The position numbers were made by a program, and so were the translations under genes. From an uncultured bacterium (GTDB lineage: Bacteria > Bacillota > Clostridia > Lachnospirales > Lachnospiraceae): 64,000 nt of DNA. Location: positions 205,943-269,942 of the forward strand of contig CAMTMP010000002.1 of assembly GCA_947073545.1 (NCBI GenBank). Reading direction: 5' to 3'. Positions 28,518 through 37,421 of this stretch are shown here, piece by piece. How positions within the stretch are numbered: the stretch's first letter is position 1; every line of letters begins with the position of its first letter. The notes below the pieces were generated by a model. The model was not told where the DNA came from. It saw only the letters and a list, made by a program, of their open reading frames with translations, and searched no databases.

Positions 28518-29066
28518 TTACACTTTTCGACAGAAAATATGCCGGTTCGTCTTGTACCGCTTCTCTTTTTCCATGAAAAATCCCTGCTCTTCCAAAAAGG
28601 AAACATCCGTGCGGAGGGAGGTCTCTATCACAATCAGGGTATTTTCCGTCACCCACGGCAGTTCCTTAAGGGCCGCAAGCACACGCGCCTCATGTCCGCA
28701 GTCGTAGGGCGGATCCATAAAGACGAGATCGGCCTCCCTTTCATGAATCCCGTAAATGGCGGACAGTACATCCGTTTTTAAAATCGTCGCTTGATTTGCA
28801 AGATGGGTAAACTGCAAATTTTCCTGAATGCAGGTAAGCGCCCGTTTTTCATTTTCCACAAAATAGGCGTGTCTTGCGCCACGGCTTAAGGCCTCGATGC
28901 CGATGCCGCCGCTGCCGCTGAACAGATCCACAAACAGTGCGCCGCTAAGATAGGGCTGTAACATATTAAAAAGGGTTTCTTTGATCCGGTCCGTGGTCGG
29001 TCTGGTATCCGTTCCGTCCGGTGTTTTTAGACGAAGGCTTCTCGCCGTTCCAGCTATTACTCTCAT
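28518..29066 (-). CDS. rsmD: 16S rRNA (guanine-966-N2)-methyltransferase
   Basis: Methylates G966 of 16S rRNA with S-adenosylmethionine. SAM-binding motif I is FVDLFSGSGGIGIEAL; the catalytic motif is FMDPPYDCG. MRVIAGTARSLRLKTPDG and RPTTDRIKETLFNML are the typical opening. 182 residues; GAGGAG precedes the ATG by 5 bases. Followed by coaD after a 137-bp AT-rich gap in which nothing else was seen. Confidence 0.95.
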   Translation of the reverse strand: MRVIAGTARSLRLKTPDGTDTRPTTDRIKETLFNMLQPYLSGALFVDLFSGSGGIGIEALSRGARHAYFVENEKRALTCIQENLQFTHLANQATILKTDVLSAIYGIHEREADLVFMDPPYDCGHEARVLAALKELPWVTENTLIVIETSLRTDVSFLEEQGFFMEKEKRYKTNRHIFCRKV

Positions 29067-29088
29067 GGATTCTCCTCGTTTCTAGGTA

Positions 29089-29137
29089 GTGCAAGCTCGA
29101 AAAAGCCTACGGTTTTTCGAGCCCGCGGGCTTCGCAC
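29089..29137. repeat. Nested inverted repeats between rsmD and parC
   Basis: GCTCGAAAAA / TTTTTCGAGC arms (29095-29104, 29113-29122) enclose 8 bases, followed by the palindrome GCCCGCGGGC (29121-29130) and outer arms near GTGC...GCAC. No clean T tract follows on either strand. Confidence 0.7.
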
Positions 29138-29223
29138 TTATACATCCGTAATCCGGAAAGACTGTCAGCAAGCTGCCTTTTTTCCTTCTTACGTCTGTGC
29201 ACCGCTCATGGCCATCGCGTACA

Positions 29224-31461
29224 TTATACCCTGACTTTGACGCCTTTGCTGTCCCGGTGCCCGGGTTTGATTTTATTTAATTCCAGCGTGCGGCCGCCGT
29301 ACTCGATGGTCTGATCCACCGCGTTTTGCGAATAATAGACAGCCTCAATCTCGTCCTTTGCAGCCAGTTTCATGCCCCGCACGCCGATGGCGCCTTTCTT
29401 TTTCTCAGGAATCTCCTCCACAGGAAAGCGCAGAAAGTACCCTGCCTTAGTCTGTAAAATCATGTTGCGCTGCTCTTTGAACGCCGTCACGCTTACCACC
29501 TCGTCGCCGTCCGCCAGCTTCGTCGCCGCCACGGTGCGCTTGGCCACGTCGAACTCGCCGCCGTCCACCACCTTGAGCATCGCCTGTTTGGTTGCAAAGA
29601 TGACGCGATAGAGGTTCAAATCGCTCTGGCTCGCGGCGTAGACGATGGATTCCTTCGCGGAATCGAAATTACTCACATTATCGATCGGCACGCCTTTATC
29701 GCGGAATTTTCCGAAAGGCAGATCCATGGCCTTTACGGTGTGGAGCTGTCCCGTATTGGTAAACAGGCAGACCTTTCCCGTATTCCTGCAGACAAAAGCA
29801 TAGCGGCTTTCCGCGTCCGCCGCCTCTTTATTGCGCTCGTAGGTGGCCGTGTCAATGGTTCTGGCATAGCCGAAACGATCCATCAGAAAGACGATGTCCA
29901 TCTCCTCCACTTTTTTCTCCACATAGACGGCTTCCTCGGCATTGGTGATCTGCGTTCTTCTTTTGCGTTTATATTTCTCCTTTATGCCATCCAGCTCATT
30001 CATGATGACTTGCGCCATGGAGTCTCTTCTGGACAGAATATCCTCATATCGGTAAATATTCGCCATGGTGTCCTCATGCTCGTTGATCAGGGCTTCGATC
30101 TCTAAACCGATCAGCTTGTAGAGGCGCATCTCGAGAATGGCGGCAGCCTGTTTCTCTGTAAACATAAGCTGTGACGCCATCACTTTGGATTCTTTGGACT
30201 TGAACTTGATTCCGTCGGTTTTTCCCTCCACAAGGCAGGCTTTGGCCATGGCGCGGTCTTTGGAACCGCGGAGGATCTCGATAATCAGGTCGATCACATT
30301 GCAGGCTTTGATCAGCCCTTCCTGAATCTCCTTGCGCTCCAGCTCCTTCGCCAGCAGATTCCGGTATTTTCTCCCAGCCACCTCGTACTGAAAGCTGACG
30401 CTTTCTCGGATGATTGCTTTCAGGCCCATGGTTTCCGGGCGTCCGTCCGAAATAGCCAGCATATTGACGCCGAAGGTGTCCTCCAGACGGGTCTTTTTGT
30501 AGAGCATATTTTTAAAGTTCTCCACATCGGCATCCTTGCGAAGCTCAATCACAATGCGGATGCCCTCCTTGGAGGACTGATTCGTGATATCCACGATATC
30601 CTGCGTTTTTTTTGTCTCCGCAAGAGCCGCCACATCCATCAGGAATTTGCCGATGTTAGCGCCGATCATGGTGTAGGGAATTTCCGTGATCACCAGATTG
30701 GTTTTTCCACCCTTGGCTTTCTCCACTTCCACCTTGCCGCGCAGCTTGATCTTGCCCATTCCCGTCTCATAGATTTCTAATAGCTCGTCCTGATTGATCA
30801 CAATGCCGCCCGTGGGAAAATCCGGGCCTTTCACATAGCGCATCAGTTCTCTTGTCGTAATATTCTCGTCCAGCATATAGGCTTTTGTGGCGTCGATTAT
30901 CTCAGCCAGATTGTGGGGCGGAATGTTCGTGGCCATGCCCACGGCAATCCCCTCAGAACCGTTCACCAGAAGGTTCGGTATCTTTACGGGAAGCACGCTC
31001 GGTTCTTTTTCTGTCTCGTCAAAATTGGGGATGAAGTCCACCACATCCTTGTCCAGATCCGCAAGAAAAGCCTCCTGTGTGATCTGTTCTAAGCGCGCCT
31101 CCGTGTAACGCATGGCCGCCGCACCGTCCCCCTCGATGTTGCCAAAGTTTCCGTGACCGTCGATCAGAGGCAGTCCTTTCTTGAAGTCCTGGGACATAAC
31201 CACCAGCGCCTCGTAGATGGAGCTGTCGCCGTGGGGGTGGTATTTACCCATGGTATCGCCCACGATACGGGCCGATTTTCGATAAGGTCTGTCGTAGCGG
31301 ATGCCCAGCTCATGCATGTCATAGAGCGTCCGTCTCTGCACCGGCTTCAGACCGTCTCTCACATCCGGCAGGGCTCTCGCGATGATCACGCTCATGGCGT
31401 AATCTATATAAGATTTCTGCATAACCTCGGCATATTCTGTTTTGATAATTCTGTCTTCCAT
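29224..31461 (-). CDS. parC: DNA topoisomerase IV subunit A (ParC-type)
   Basis: Type IIA topoisomerase breakage-reunion subunit, which unlinks daughter chromosomes. The active-site Tyr lies in AAAMRYTEARL; the quinolone-determining segment reads HPHGDSSIYEALV, with the ParC-like Ser and Glu. The C-terminal beta-propeller lacks the GyrA-box (QxRGG-type) in its first blade, which points to ParC rather than GyrA. 745 residues. It is coded after parE on the same strand, about 110 bp apart. A second gyrase pair elsewhere in the genome is expected but not in the window. Confidence 0.9.
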   Translation of the reverse strand: MEDRIIKTEYAEVMQKSYIDYAMSVIIARALPDVRDGLKPVQRRTLYDMHELGIRYDRPYRKSARIVGDTMGKYHPHGDSSIYEALVVMSQDFKKGLPLIDGHGNFGNIEGDGAAAMRYTEARLEQITQEAFLADLDKDVVDFIPNFDETEKEPSVLPVKIPNLLVNGSEGIAVGMATNIPPHNLAEIIDATKAYMLDENITTRELMRYVKGPDFPTGGIVINQDELLEIYETGMGKIKLRGKVEVEKAKGGKTNLVITEIPYTMIGANIGKFLMDVAALAETKKTQDIVDITNQSSKEGIRIVIELRKDADVENFKNMLYKKTRLEDTFGVNMLAISDGRPETMGLKAIIRESVSFQYEVAGRKYRNLLAKELERKEIQEGLIKACNVIDLIIEILRGSKDRAMAKACLVEGKTDGIKFKSKESKVMASQLMFTEKQAAAILEMRLYKLIGLEIEALINEHEDTMANIYRYEDILSRRDSMAQVIMNELDGIKEKYKRKRRTQITNAEEAVYVEKKVEEMDIVFLMDRFGYARTIDTATYERNKEAADAESRYAFVCRNTGKVCLFTNTGQLHTVKAMDLPFGKFRDKGVPIDNVSNFDSAKESIVYAASQSDLNLYRVIFATKQAMLKVVDGGEFDVAKRTVAATKLADGDEVVSVTAFKEQRNMILQTKAGYFLRFPVEEIPEKKKGAIGVRGMKLAAKDEIEAVYYSQNAVDQTIEYGGRTLELNKIKPGHRDSKGVKVRV

Positions 31462-31571
31462 CTTTTTCTTCCATTCCGAAACGTCTTGCGCTGTCTCCCT
31501 TTGGAGAACAGCATTCCCGCTTCTCTATTTCCAGTCTTTTTCAGCCGAAAACCAAATATCTGTCCGGCCGC

Positions 31572-33500
31572 TTAGACATCAAGCTCCGCCTCCTGCGCAT
31601 TTTTGTAGATAAACGCCTTTCTGGGCGGCACCTCGGTGCCCATCAGCATCTCCGTCACTTCACTGGCCATGCGGGCGTCCTCGATCTCCACCTGCTTTAA
31701 AAGCCTCTTTTCGGGATCAAGGGTGGTCTCCCAGAGCTGATCGGCATCCATCTCACCCAGACCCTTATACCTCTGTAAGGTGAAAGGCCCTTTATGTCTT
31801 TTTCTGTATTTTTCCAGTGCCTTGTCGTCGTAAAGGTACTCTTCCGCCCCCTTCGACGGCATGGCTTTATAGAGGGGCGGCATGGCGATATAGACATGTC
31901 CCTCATAAATTAACTCCGGCATAAACCGGTAAAACAGCGTGAGCAACAGTGTGGAAATGTGGGCGCCGTCCACGTCCGCGTCGGCCATTATGATAATCTT
32001 GTCGTAGCGAAGTTTCGTGATATCGAAATCGTTGCCGTATCCTTCCGAAAAGCCACAGCCGAACGCGTTGATCATCGTCTTAATCTCGGCGTTGGCAAGC
32101 ACCTTATCTATGCTCGCTTTCTCCACATTCAAAATCTTGCCACGGATCGGCAGGATTGCCTGATACATGCGGTTTCTGGCAGTCTTTGCGCTGCCTCCAG
32201 CGGAATCACCCTCCACGATAAAGATTTCGCATTTGGAGGCGTCTTTTGACTCGCAGTTGGCTAACTTCCCGTTGGAATCGAAGGAAAATTTTTGTTTGGT
32301 GAGGAGATTGGTCTTGGCTTTCTCCTCGCTTTTCCGTATTTTCGCCGCCTTTTCCGCACAGCCGATAATGCTTTTCAGGGTATCCAGATTGCGGTCGAAG
32401 AAACGGACAATCTCGTCACCCGTCACTTTGCTGACCACTTTCGCCGCGTCCTGATTGTCCAGCTTGGTCTTGGTCTGGCCTTCGAAACGTGGATCGGGGT
32501 GCTTGATGGAAATCACTGCAGTCATGCCGTTTCGCACATCCGCTCCGGTAAAGTTCACATCCTTTTCCTTTAAGATGTTAAGCCCTCTGGCGTAGGTGTT
32601 AATGACGTTTGTAAACATCGTCTTAAACCCGGTCAGATGGGTGCCACCCTCGGCGTTATAAATATTGTTGCAAAAGCCAAGCACATTCTCATGGAACTCG
32701 TTCACATACTGAAAAGCGCACTCAACGGTGATTCCTTCCGCTTCCCCCTTAAAATAAATCACGTCGTGAATCGACTCGCGGCTCTTGTTCATATCCTTAA
32801 TAAAGCCCACAATGCCTTCCGGCTCATGGTACTCGATCTGTTCAGCCTCCGGCCCTCTCTTATCCTCATAAATAATCGTAAGTTCCGGATTCAGATAAGC
32901 GGTCTCGTGGAGGCGGCTCTTTACGTCGTCCTCCTTAAACCGGGTCTTGTCGAAGATGGTATCGTCCGGCAGGAAGTTGATGGTGGTTCCTGACTCCCTT
33001 GTTTTGCCGACAACCGGAAGAAGCCCGTCCTTCAGTTCCAGAGTGGGAATGCCGCGCTCATAATGATCTTCATAGATCTGTCCGCCGGTCTTCACGGTCA
33101 CATGAAGGTATGTGGACAGCGCATTAACCACCGAAGAGCCCACGCCATGAAGCCCGCCGCTTGTCTTATAGGCGTCGTTGTCAAATTTACCGCCTGCGTG
33201 AAGCGTGGTAAACACAAGGCGCTCCGCGCTGATGCCTTTCTCATGCATCCCCACGGGAATGCCGCGCCCGTTATCCGAGACGGTGGCGGAACCGTCTGCC
33301 TCCAGCGTCACCCTGATGGTGCTGCAATAGCCCGCCAGATGCTCGTCCACCGCATTATCCATGATCTCGTAGATCAGGTGGTTCAAGCCCTTAGTGGATA
33401 CGCTGCCGATGTACATGCCGGGACGAACCCGAACCGCTTCCAATCCCTCCAGAACTGTGATGCTGGAGGCATCATATGTATTGTTATCTGTCTTTGCCAT
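31572..33500 (-). CDS. parE: DNA topoisomerase IV subunit B (ParE-type)
   Basis: ATPase subunit of the type IIA topoisomerase. The GHKL ATPase has DNAVDEH, GRGIPV and GLHGVGSSVVNALS; the TOPRIM domain has EGDSAGGSAKTARNR, ILPIRGKILNVEKA and the metal site MADADVDGAHI. The tail RYKGLGEMDADQLWETT is family-typical. 642 residues from ATG 33500, with GAGG 11 bases upstream. GyrB and ParE are hard to separate by motif; the ParC-like partner decides the name. A promoter lies at 33620-33649. Confidence 0.9.
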   Translation of the reverse strand: MAKTDNNTYDASSITVLEGLEAVRVRPGMYIGSVSTKGLNHLIYEIMDNAVDEHLAGYCSTIRVTLEADGSATVSDNGRGIPVGMHEKGISAERLVFTTLHAGGKFDNDAYKTSGGLHGVGSSVVNALSTYLHVTVKTGGQIYEDHYERGIPTLELKDGLLPVVGKTRESGTTINFLPDDTIFDKTRFKEDDVKSRLHETAYLNPELTIIYEDKRGPEAEQIEYHEPEGIVGFIKDMNKSRESIHDVIYFKGEAEGITVECAFQYVNEFHENVLGFCNNIYNAEGGTHLTGFKTMFTNVINTYARGLNILKEKDVNFTGADVRNGMTAVISIKHPDPRFEGQTKTKLDNQDAAKVVSKVTGDEIVRFFDRNLDTLKSIIGCAEKAAKIRKSEEKAKTNLLTKQKFSFDSNGKLANCESKDASKCEIFIVEGDSAGGSAKTARNRMYQAILPIRGKILNVEKASIDKVLANAEIKTMINAFGCGFSEGYGNDFDITKLRYDKIIIMADADVDGAHISTLLLTLFYRFMPELIYEGHVYIAMPPLYKAMPSKGAEEYLYDDKALEKYRKRHKGPFTLQRYKGLGEMDADQLWETTLDPEKRLLKQVEIEDARMASEVTEMLMGTEVPPRKAFIYKNAQEAELDV

Positions 33501-33619
33501 TTTAAATTTAACCTCACTTTGCAGGATCAAACCGATTCAAGGATATTTACTCCACAAAACCTGCATTGCAGGATTTCCTTCATATTTACAGCTGTCTGCA
33601 TACCGCTTTCGCTATGCGT

Positions 33620-33649
33620 AGCATACCATACATCTGGTATTTTTGTAAA
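33620..33649 (-). promoter_or_regulatory. Candidate promoter of parE-parC
   Basis: Minus strand -35 TTTACA (33644-33649), 18-bp spacer, -10 TATGCT (33620-33625), about 120 bp before parE. The spacer contains ACCA...TGGT symmetry. The rest of the 33501-33829 gap shows no gene. Confidence 0.5.
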
Positions 33650-33829
33650 GAAAAAGTACTATATTATGTAACTTGCCATGTGGCGTTTCAGCCGCCTTCG
33701 GGCCAATGCATTCCCCTGAAAAATAGCGGTTTATAGAGATTTGCAAGTTTTGCAGGAACAACAAAGCATTTGGGGGATATTTATTTTGTATTTTATCATA
33801 TTTTTTTCGTGCGTTTTATCGTTTCCTTC

Positions 33830-34567
33830 TCACTCCTCTACCCGGTACAAATATTCACGGCTCCGCTTTCCCTCACGCCGCAGAATCTCCAGGTACATCA
33901 GAATCGGCACGGCATCTGCGGCGAGATCCCGCCTGATTCCCGCCGCCTTCGCAAAGTCCGTAATCGTGAAAGGCTCCTGCAGATCAATCGGAACAAACTG
34001 CATAAAATCCTCTGTTCTCTCCACCCGTATCTCGTCATAGAGGGATAACGGCATTCTGTCATAGCGTGTGGAACCCCGCTTTTTATTGCGGCTCCAGCCG
34101 TTTAAGAGCCGGTACTCATCCATATCGATCAGTGGAAAGGCAAAGGACAAATTCGGGTCTTTCAAAAAGGGTTTGATCCGGTACAATTCCGCAAAAGCGT
34201 GGTAGGCATTTCCGGTCACCGGAGATTTGTGTTTTTCGGAGAGCTCACCGCTCTCCTCGTTCATCCAGATCAACCATTTAAAATGTGGAATCGGAAGCAC
34301 CACAGTGACCGGATAAAGCGGCAGAAATGCGGCGAGCTTGGGGCGCAGTTTCCCGAAATTTCCATTCTGTATCTCTATGATATGTCCGTCCCTGTAAATA
34401 TCAGCGATATATCCTTCTACGGGCACCTCGTGACAGTCCTCGTCGGGTTCATAGTATAATTTCATCACCGCATGAACCGTCTTTTCCTGCAGCGTCCCGA
34501 AACCGTGCGGATCATTCTGTTTTAACAGTACCTTTCGTTTTGCGCTCTCAAATGCATTCTTATCCAT
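33830..34567 (-). CDS. Conserved hypothetical protein with C-terminal winged helix
   Basis: Not assigned to a named family. Residues about 40-110 look like an alpha/beta domain with a run of Asp and Glu-x-Gln residues (GYIADIYRDGHIIEIQNGNF), similar to the D...(E)xQ pattern of PD-(D/E)xK nucleases; this is inference from spacing alone. The C-terminal 50 residues look like a winged helix (FTITDFAKAAGIRRDLAADA, MYLEILRREGKRSREYLYRV). 245 residues from ATG 34567. A single gene, divergent from the GGDEF gene. Confidence 0.72.
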   Translation of the reverse strand: MDKNAFESAKRKVLLKQNDPHGFGTLQEKTVHAVMKLYYEPDEDCHEVPVEGYIADIYRDGHIIEIQNGNFGKLRPKLAAFLPLYPVTVVLPIPHFKWLIWMNEESGELSEKHKSPVTGNAYHAFAELYRIKPFLKDPNLSFAFPLIDMDEYRLLNGWSRNKKRGSTRYDRMPLSLYDEIRVERTEDFMQFVPIDLQEPFTITDFAKAAGIRRDLAADAVPILMYLEILRREGKRSREYLYRVEE

Positions 34568-34781
34568 AACATATAGTATAACAGATATTCGACAGTCGAA
34601 CAAGTGTTTTCTTCGCGTTTGCTATAGGAACCGGAAAGATATAATTGGTATACTTTGCGCAATTTACGGTATAATCGGCTGGCCGCATCGCTTGACATCG
34701 AAAACATTTGCAAATAAAATGAGCAAGAGTATAATAAAATACATTAATTGTGTATAAAACCTTACAAATAGGAATCCGCTT

Positions 34782-35900
34782 ATGAATAAAAATCAATGGA
34801 AAACCCGATTGAAAAAAGGCTTTAACAAATTAAAAGATGTTCTGACCGGTAAAACCCAGATCACAAATCGTTTGAAATTCCATGTGCTGATCGGCTCTAT
34901 TGCATCAGTGCATGTTCTTTTGCTTGTCATTTTTTTTGTCTTTCAAATCATGCCATTGTTCTATTTCAATATTTTCAGCGTGCTGACCTATGCCGTCTGT
35001 TTCTGGATGGTGTGGGGTGAGCGTGAAAGTTATCTGACGATTTACATTATTACCTATATTGAAGTTATTCTGCATTCCATTGCAGCGACAATCTGCCTCG
35101 GATGGCCATTCGGGTTTGCACAGTATATCATAGCCATTGTCCCGGTCGGTTTTTATATTTGCTACACGCTTGATATCAGACGTTGGAAATTTACCGTCGC
35201 TACCGTATCCGCTGTTTTCTCGGCAGCTGCCTTTTTGGCATGTAAATTTCTCTCTTTCTTTGGAGAACCCCTTGTCGAGACGGACAATATTGCTCTGGAG
35301 CTGTCGCTCTATGTGTTTAATTCGCTCTGTGCCTTTGCGTTTCTGATTGTCTTCTCGCTGGTTTTCGTGTTCGAAATGAAGCTTTCCAGCAGTCAACTCA
35401 AACATCAGAACGCTATTTTGAATAAACTTGCCAGCACTGATCCACTGACTGGGCTTTACAACCGCAGAAGCATGGATATCTTCCTCAATCAGGCAGTGGA
35501 GTCGGCTTCCAGTTTTGCTTTGATTATGTGTGATATTGATAATTTCAAGAAGGTAAACGACACCTACGGGCATGATTTCGGCGATGTGGTTTTAAAGGGA
35601 GTCGCCGGTATCGCGGTCGCACAGACAAAGGGACACGGTTACGTCTGCCGCTGGGGCGGAGAAGAAATTTTGATTCTGATCAACCACGCCTCGGAAGAAA
35701 GCGCCTTGTACATCGCGGAAAATATCCGAAGAAATGTGGCAAACCGTGTGTTTGAACTGAACGACAAATGGATACACTGTTCCCTAACGCTCGGCATTGC
35801 CCTGTATGACGGCAAGGAACCCGTGGAGGAGACAATTACAAGGGCGGATTACAATCTCTACTGTGGGAAACGAAACGGAAAAAACGCTGTGGTCCTTTGA
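34782..35900 (+). CDS. Membrane-bound diguanylate cyclase (GGDEF)
   Basis: Predicted to make cyclic-di-GMP. Six or so hydrophobic segments fill residues about 25-200; the GGDEF domain follows with STDPLTGLYNRRSMD, CDIDNFKKVNDTYGHDFGD and the catalytic RWGGEEILIL (GGEEI variant of the signature, normally active). The late TLGIALYDG is also present. 372 residues. The ribosome site is weak and the upstream 180 bp are AT-rich. Its stop codon lies within the hairpin of the shared terminator at 35881-35914. Confidence 0.92.
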   Translation: MNKNQWKTRLKKGFNKLKDVLTGKTQITNRLKFHVLIGSIASVHVLLLVIFFVFQIMPLFYFNIFSVLTYAVCFWMVWGERESYLTIYIITYIEVILHSIAATICLGWPFGFAQYIIAIVPVGFYICYTLDIRRWKFTVATVSAVFSAAAFLACKFLSFFGEPLVETDNIALELSLYVFNSLCAFAFLIVFSLVFVFEMKLSSSQLKHQNAILNKLASTDPLTGLYNRRSMDIFLNQAVESASSFALIMCDIDNFKKVNDTYGHDFGDVVLKGVAGIAVAQTKGHGYVCRWGGEEILILINHASEESALYIAENIRRNVANRVFELNDKWIHCSLTLGIALYDGKEPVEETITRADYNLYCGKRNGKNAVVL

Positions 35901-35914
35901 GGCTACAGCGTTTT
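35881..35914. terminator. Bidirectional terminator overlapping two stop codons
   Basis: Arms AAAACGCTGT (35881-35890) and ACAGCGTTTT (35905-35914), extended by two pairs inward, with T runs on both sides. The GGDEF stop (35898-35900) lies in its loop and the stop of the convergent gene (35903-35905) in its stem edge. Confidence 0.7.
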
Positions 35915-36670
35915 CACATGGCGGTCTCCGTGAAGAATCCGCTCTCTGTCCGACGCATTAATCTGCGTCAGTTTTCCATTTTTGTCATAATAAGTTAATA
36001 AGGTAGAATTTTTGGCGACGGATCTTCTGCCGTCGTCCGTAAGCAGGCTGATCACCTGCTCCAGATTCCCTGAGCGGAGGTGCTTTCGGATTTTTTCATC
36101 ACGCTCTGCCTGCTTTGCCTCGAAACTCTCTTTCTCCTCCTGAACGGATGCGCTTTCCGAAACATCTGCGCCTGCAGATAGTTCTTCCTTTGCGCTCACC
36201 GCAGCGGCCTCCGGTCTTGGAATCCCCTTCATCGCATAGTATTCCTCGGTGTAACGCTGTGCCTCCTCAGGCGATACGTCTTCGGAAGCCGCCTCCTGCG
36301 GCGGATCATTCCAGACCTTATAGAAAAAATTCCCAACCGCTACGAACAGACTCTTAAAGAGCGATAGTACGGCGTCAAACACCCCGCCGTCCGTGCTTTT
36401 TGCTTTCGAAGCGCCGTCCGTATTCTGCTCCTGTCCGTCTATCCGGCTGCCGGATAATTCCAGCTTTACGCCGCCCTGCGTCCTGATATCAACGCCGGGT
36501 TTCTGATGCAGTTTTTTATCTTCGCCCTTCTCCTCTTTCTTTTTCGGAACGTCCTGTTCCTTCTGCCGGTCCAGACTGAATTTTTCCTGACTTTCGGCGT
36601 TCTTGGCGGGCTTTAGCTGACTGCTGTAGTCATAGGCGGGATTATCGCCGTCACCGACCCTGTATATCAT
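35903..36670 (-). CDS. Hypothetical protein, low-complexity N-terminus
   Basis: Unrecognised 255-residue protein. Residues 1-85 are Lys/Glu/Gln-rich and probably disordered. Residues about 92-118 are amphipathic and aromatic (FDAVLSLFKSLFVAVGNFFY). The C-terminal 60 residues form a compact block (NLEQVISLLTDDGRRSVAKN, TLLTYYDKNGKLTQINASDR) that looks conserved. No signal peptide. Convergent with the GGDEF gene, sharing a terminator. Confidence 0.65.
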   Translation of the reverse strand: MIYRVGDGDNPAYDYSSQLKPAKNAESQEKFSLDRQKEQDVPKKKEEKGEDKKLHQKPGVDIRTQGGVKLELSGSRIDGQEQNTDGASKAKSTDGGVFDAVLSLFKSLFVAVGNFFYKVWNDPPQEAASEDVSPEEAQRYTEEYYAMKGIPRPEAAAVSAKEELSAGADVSESASVQEEKESFEAKQAERDEKIRKHLRSGNLEQVISLLTDDGRRSVAKNSTLLTYYDKNGKLTQINASDRERILHGDRHVKTL

Positions 36671-36689
36671 AGTATCACCCTATTATTCC

Positions 36690-36805
36690 CGCGAGCAACG
36701 AGCCAAAGTCGTGCCTGCATGACCTTGGCATCAGCCGCGAGGGTGTAATACTCCGCGGCTTGCTGCGCATTCAAGTTATGATGCCCCGTAGCTTGCTGCG
36801 GGGGA
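36690..36805. repeat. Cluster of palindromic repeats before leuD
   Basis: Contains an imperfect hairpin GCCAAAGTC / GACCTTGGC (36702-36729) and two related units, CCGCGGCTTGCTGCG (about 36753-36766) and CCGTAGCTTGCTGCG (about 36786-36800). The layout resembles dispersed palindromic intergenic repeats. No gene is visible between 36671 and 36807. Confidence 0.6.
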
Positions 36806-36807
36806 TT

Positions 36808-37296
36808 TCACTTTTGATTGATATAATTTACCAAGCCTTCCGCCGCGATGATTTTCTGCATAAACTCGGGGAATGCCTGACCCTGATAGGTCGTCCCTTT
36901 GGTCACGTCGGTAATCACGCCGGAATCAAAATCCACTTCCACTTCGTCACCGGCCTCAATAGCTGTAGCAGCTTCGGGGCACTCCACGATAGGCAGACCG
37001 ATGTTGATGGCGTTTCTATAAAAGATACGGGCAAAGGTTTCCGCGATCACACAGCTTACGCCTGCCGCCTTGATGGCGATGGGCGCATGTTCTCTCGAAG
37101 AACCACAGCCAAAATTCTTTGTGGCCACAATGATGTCGCCTTTCTTTACCTTATTAATAAACTCCTTATCGATATCTTCCATACAATGTGTGGCCAACTC
37201 CGCCGGATCGGAAGAATTCAAGTAACGCGCGGGGATGATCACATCCGTATCCACATTATCTCCATATTTAAACACTGTTCCTTTTGCTGCTTTCAT
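36808..37296 (-). CDS. leuD: 3-isopropylmalate dehydratase small subunit
   Basis: With LeuC isomerises 2-isopropylmalate to 3-isopropylmalate in leucine synthesis. The swivelling domain shows [15 protein letters not shown] at the start and [19 protein letters not shown], the substrate-recognition loop. 162 residues is the short clostridial/archaeal form. Follows leuC by 125 bp on the same strand; AAGGA lies 9 bases before its ATG. Confidence 0.97.
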   Translation of the reverse strand: MKAAKGTVFKYGDNVDTDVIIPARYLNSSDPAELATHCMEDIDKEFINKVKKGDIIVATKNFGCGSSREHAPIAIKAAGVSCVIAETFARIFYRNAINIGLPIVECPEAATAIEAGDEVEVDFDSGVITDVTKGTTYQGQAFPEFMQKIIAAEGLVNYINQK

Positions 37297-37421
37297 TACC
37301 CGTTTTCCTTTCTCTTTATTCTTTTCTCTCTGTTCCTTTTATTCGAGCTTCTGTTTCGGCCGGCATCTTAGCCGCCGTCTGCAGTCTGTTCCATCATCCA
37401 TCTGCATCGCATCAGCAGAAC

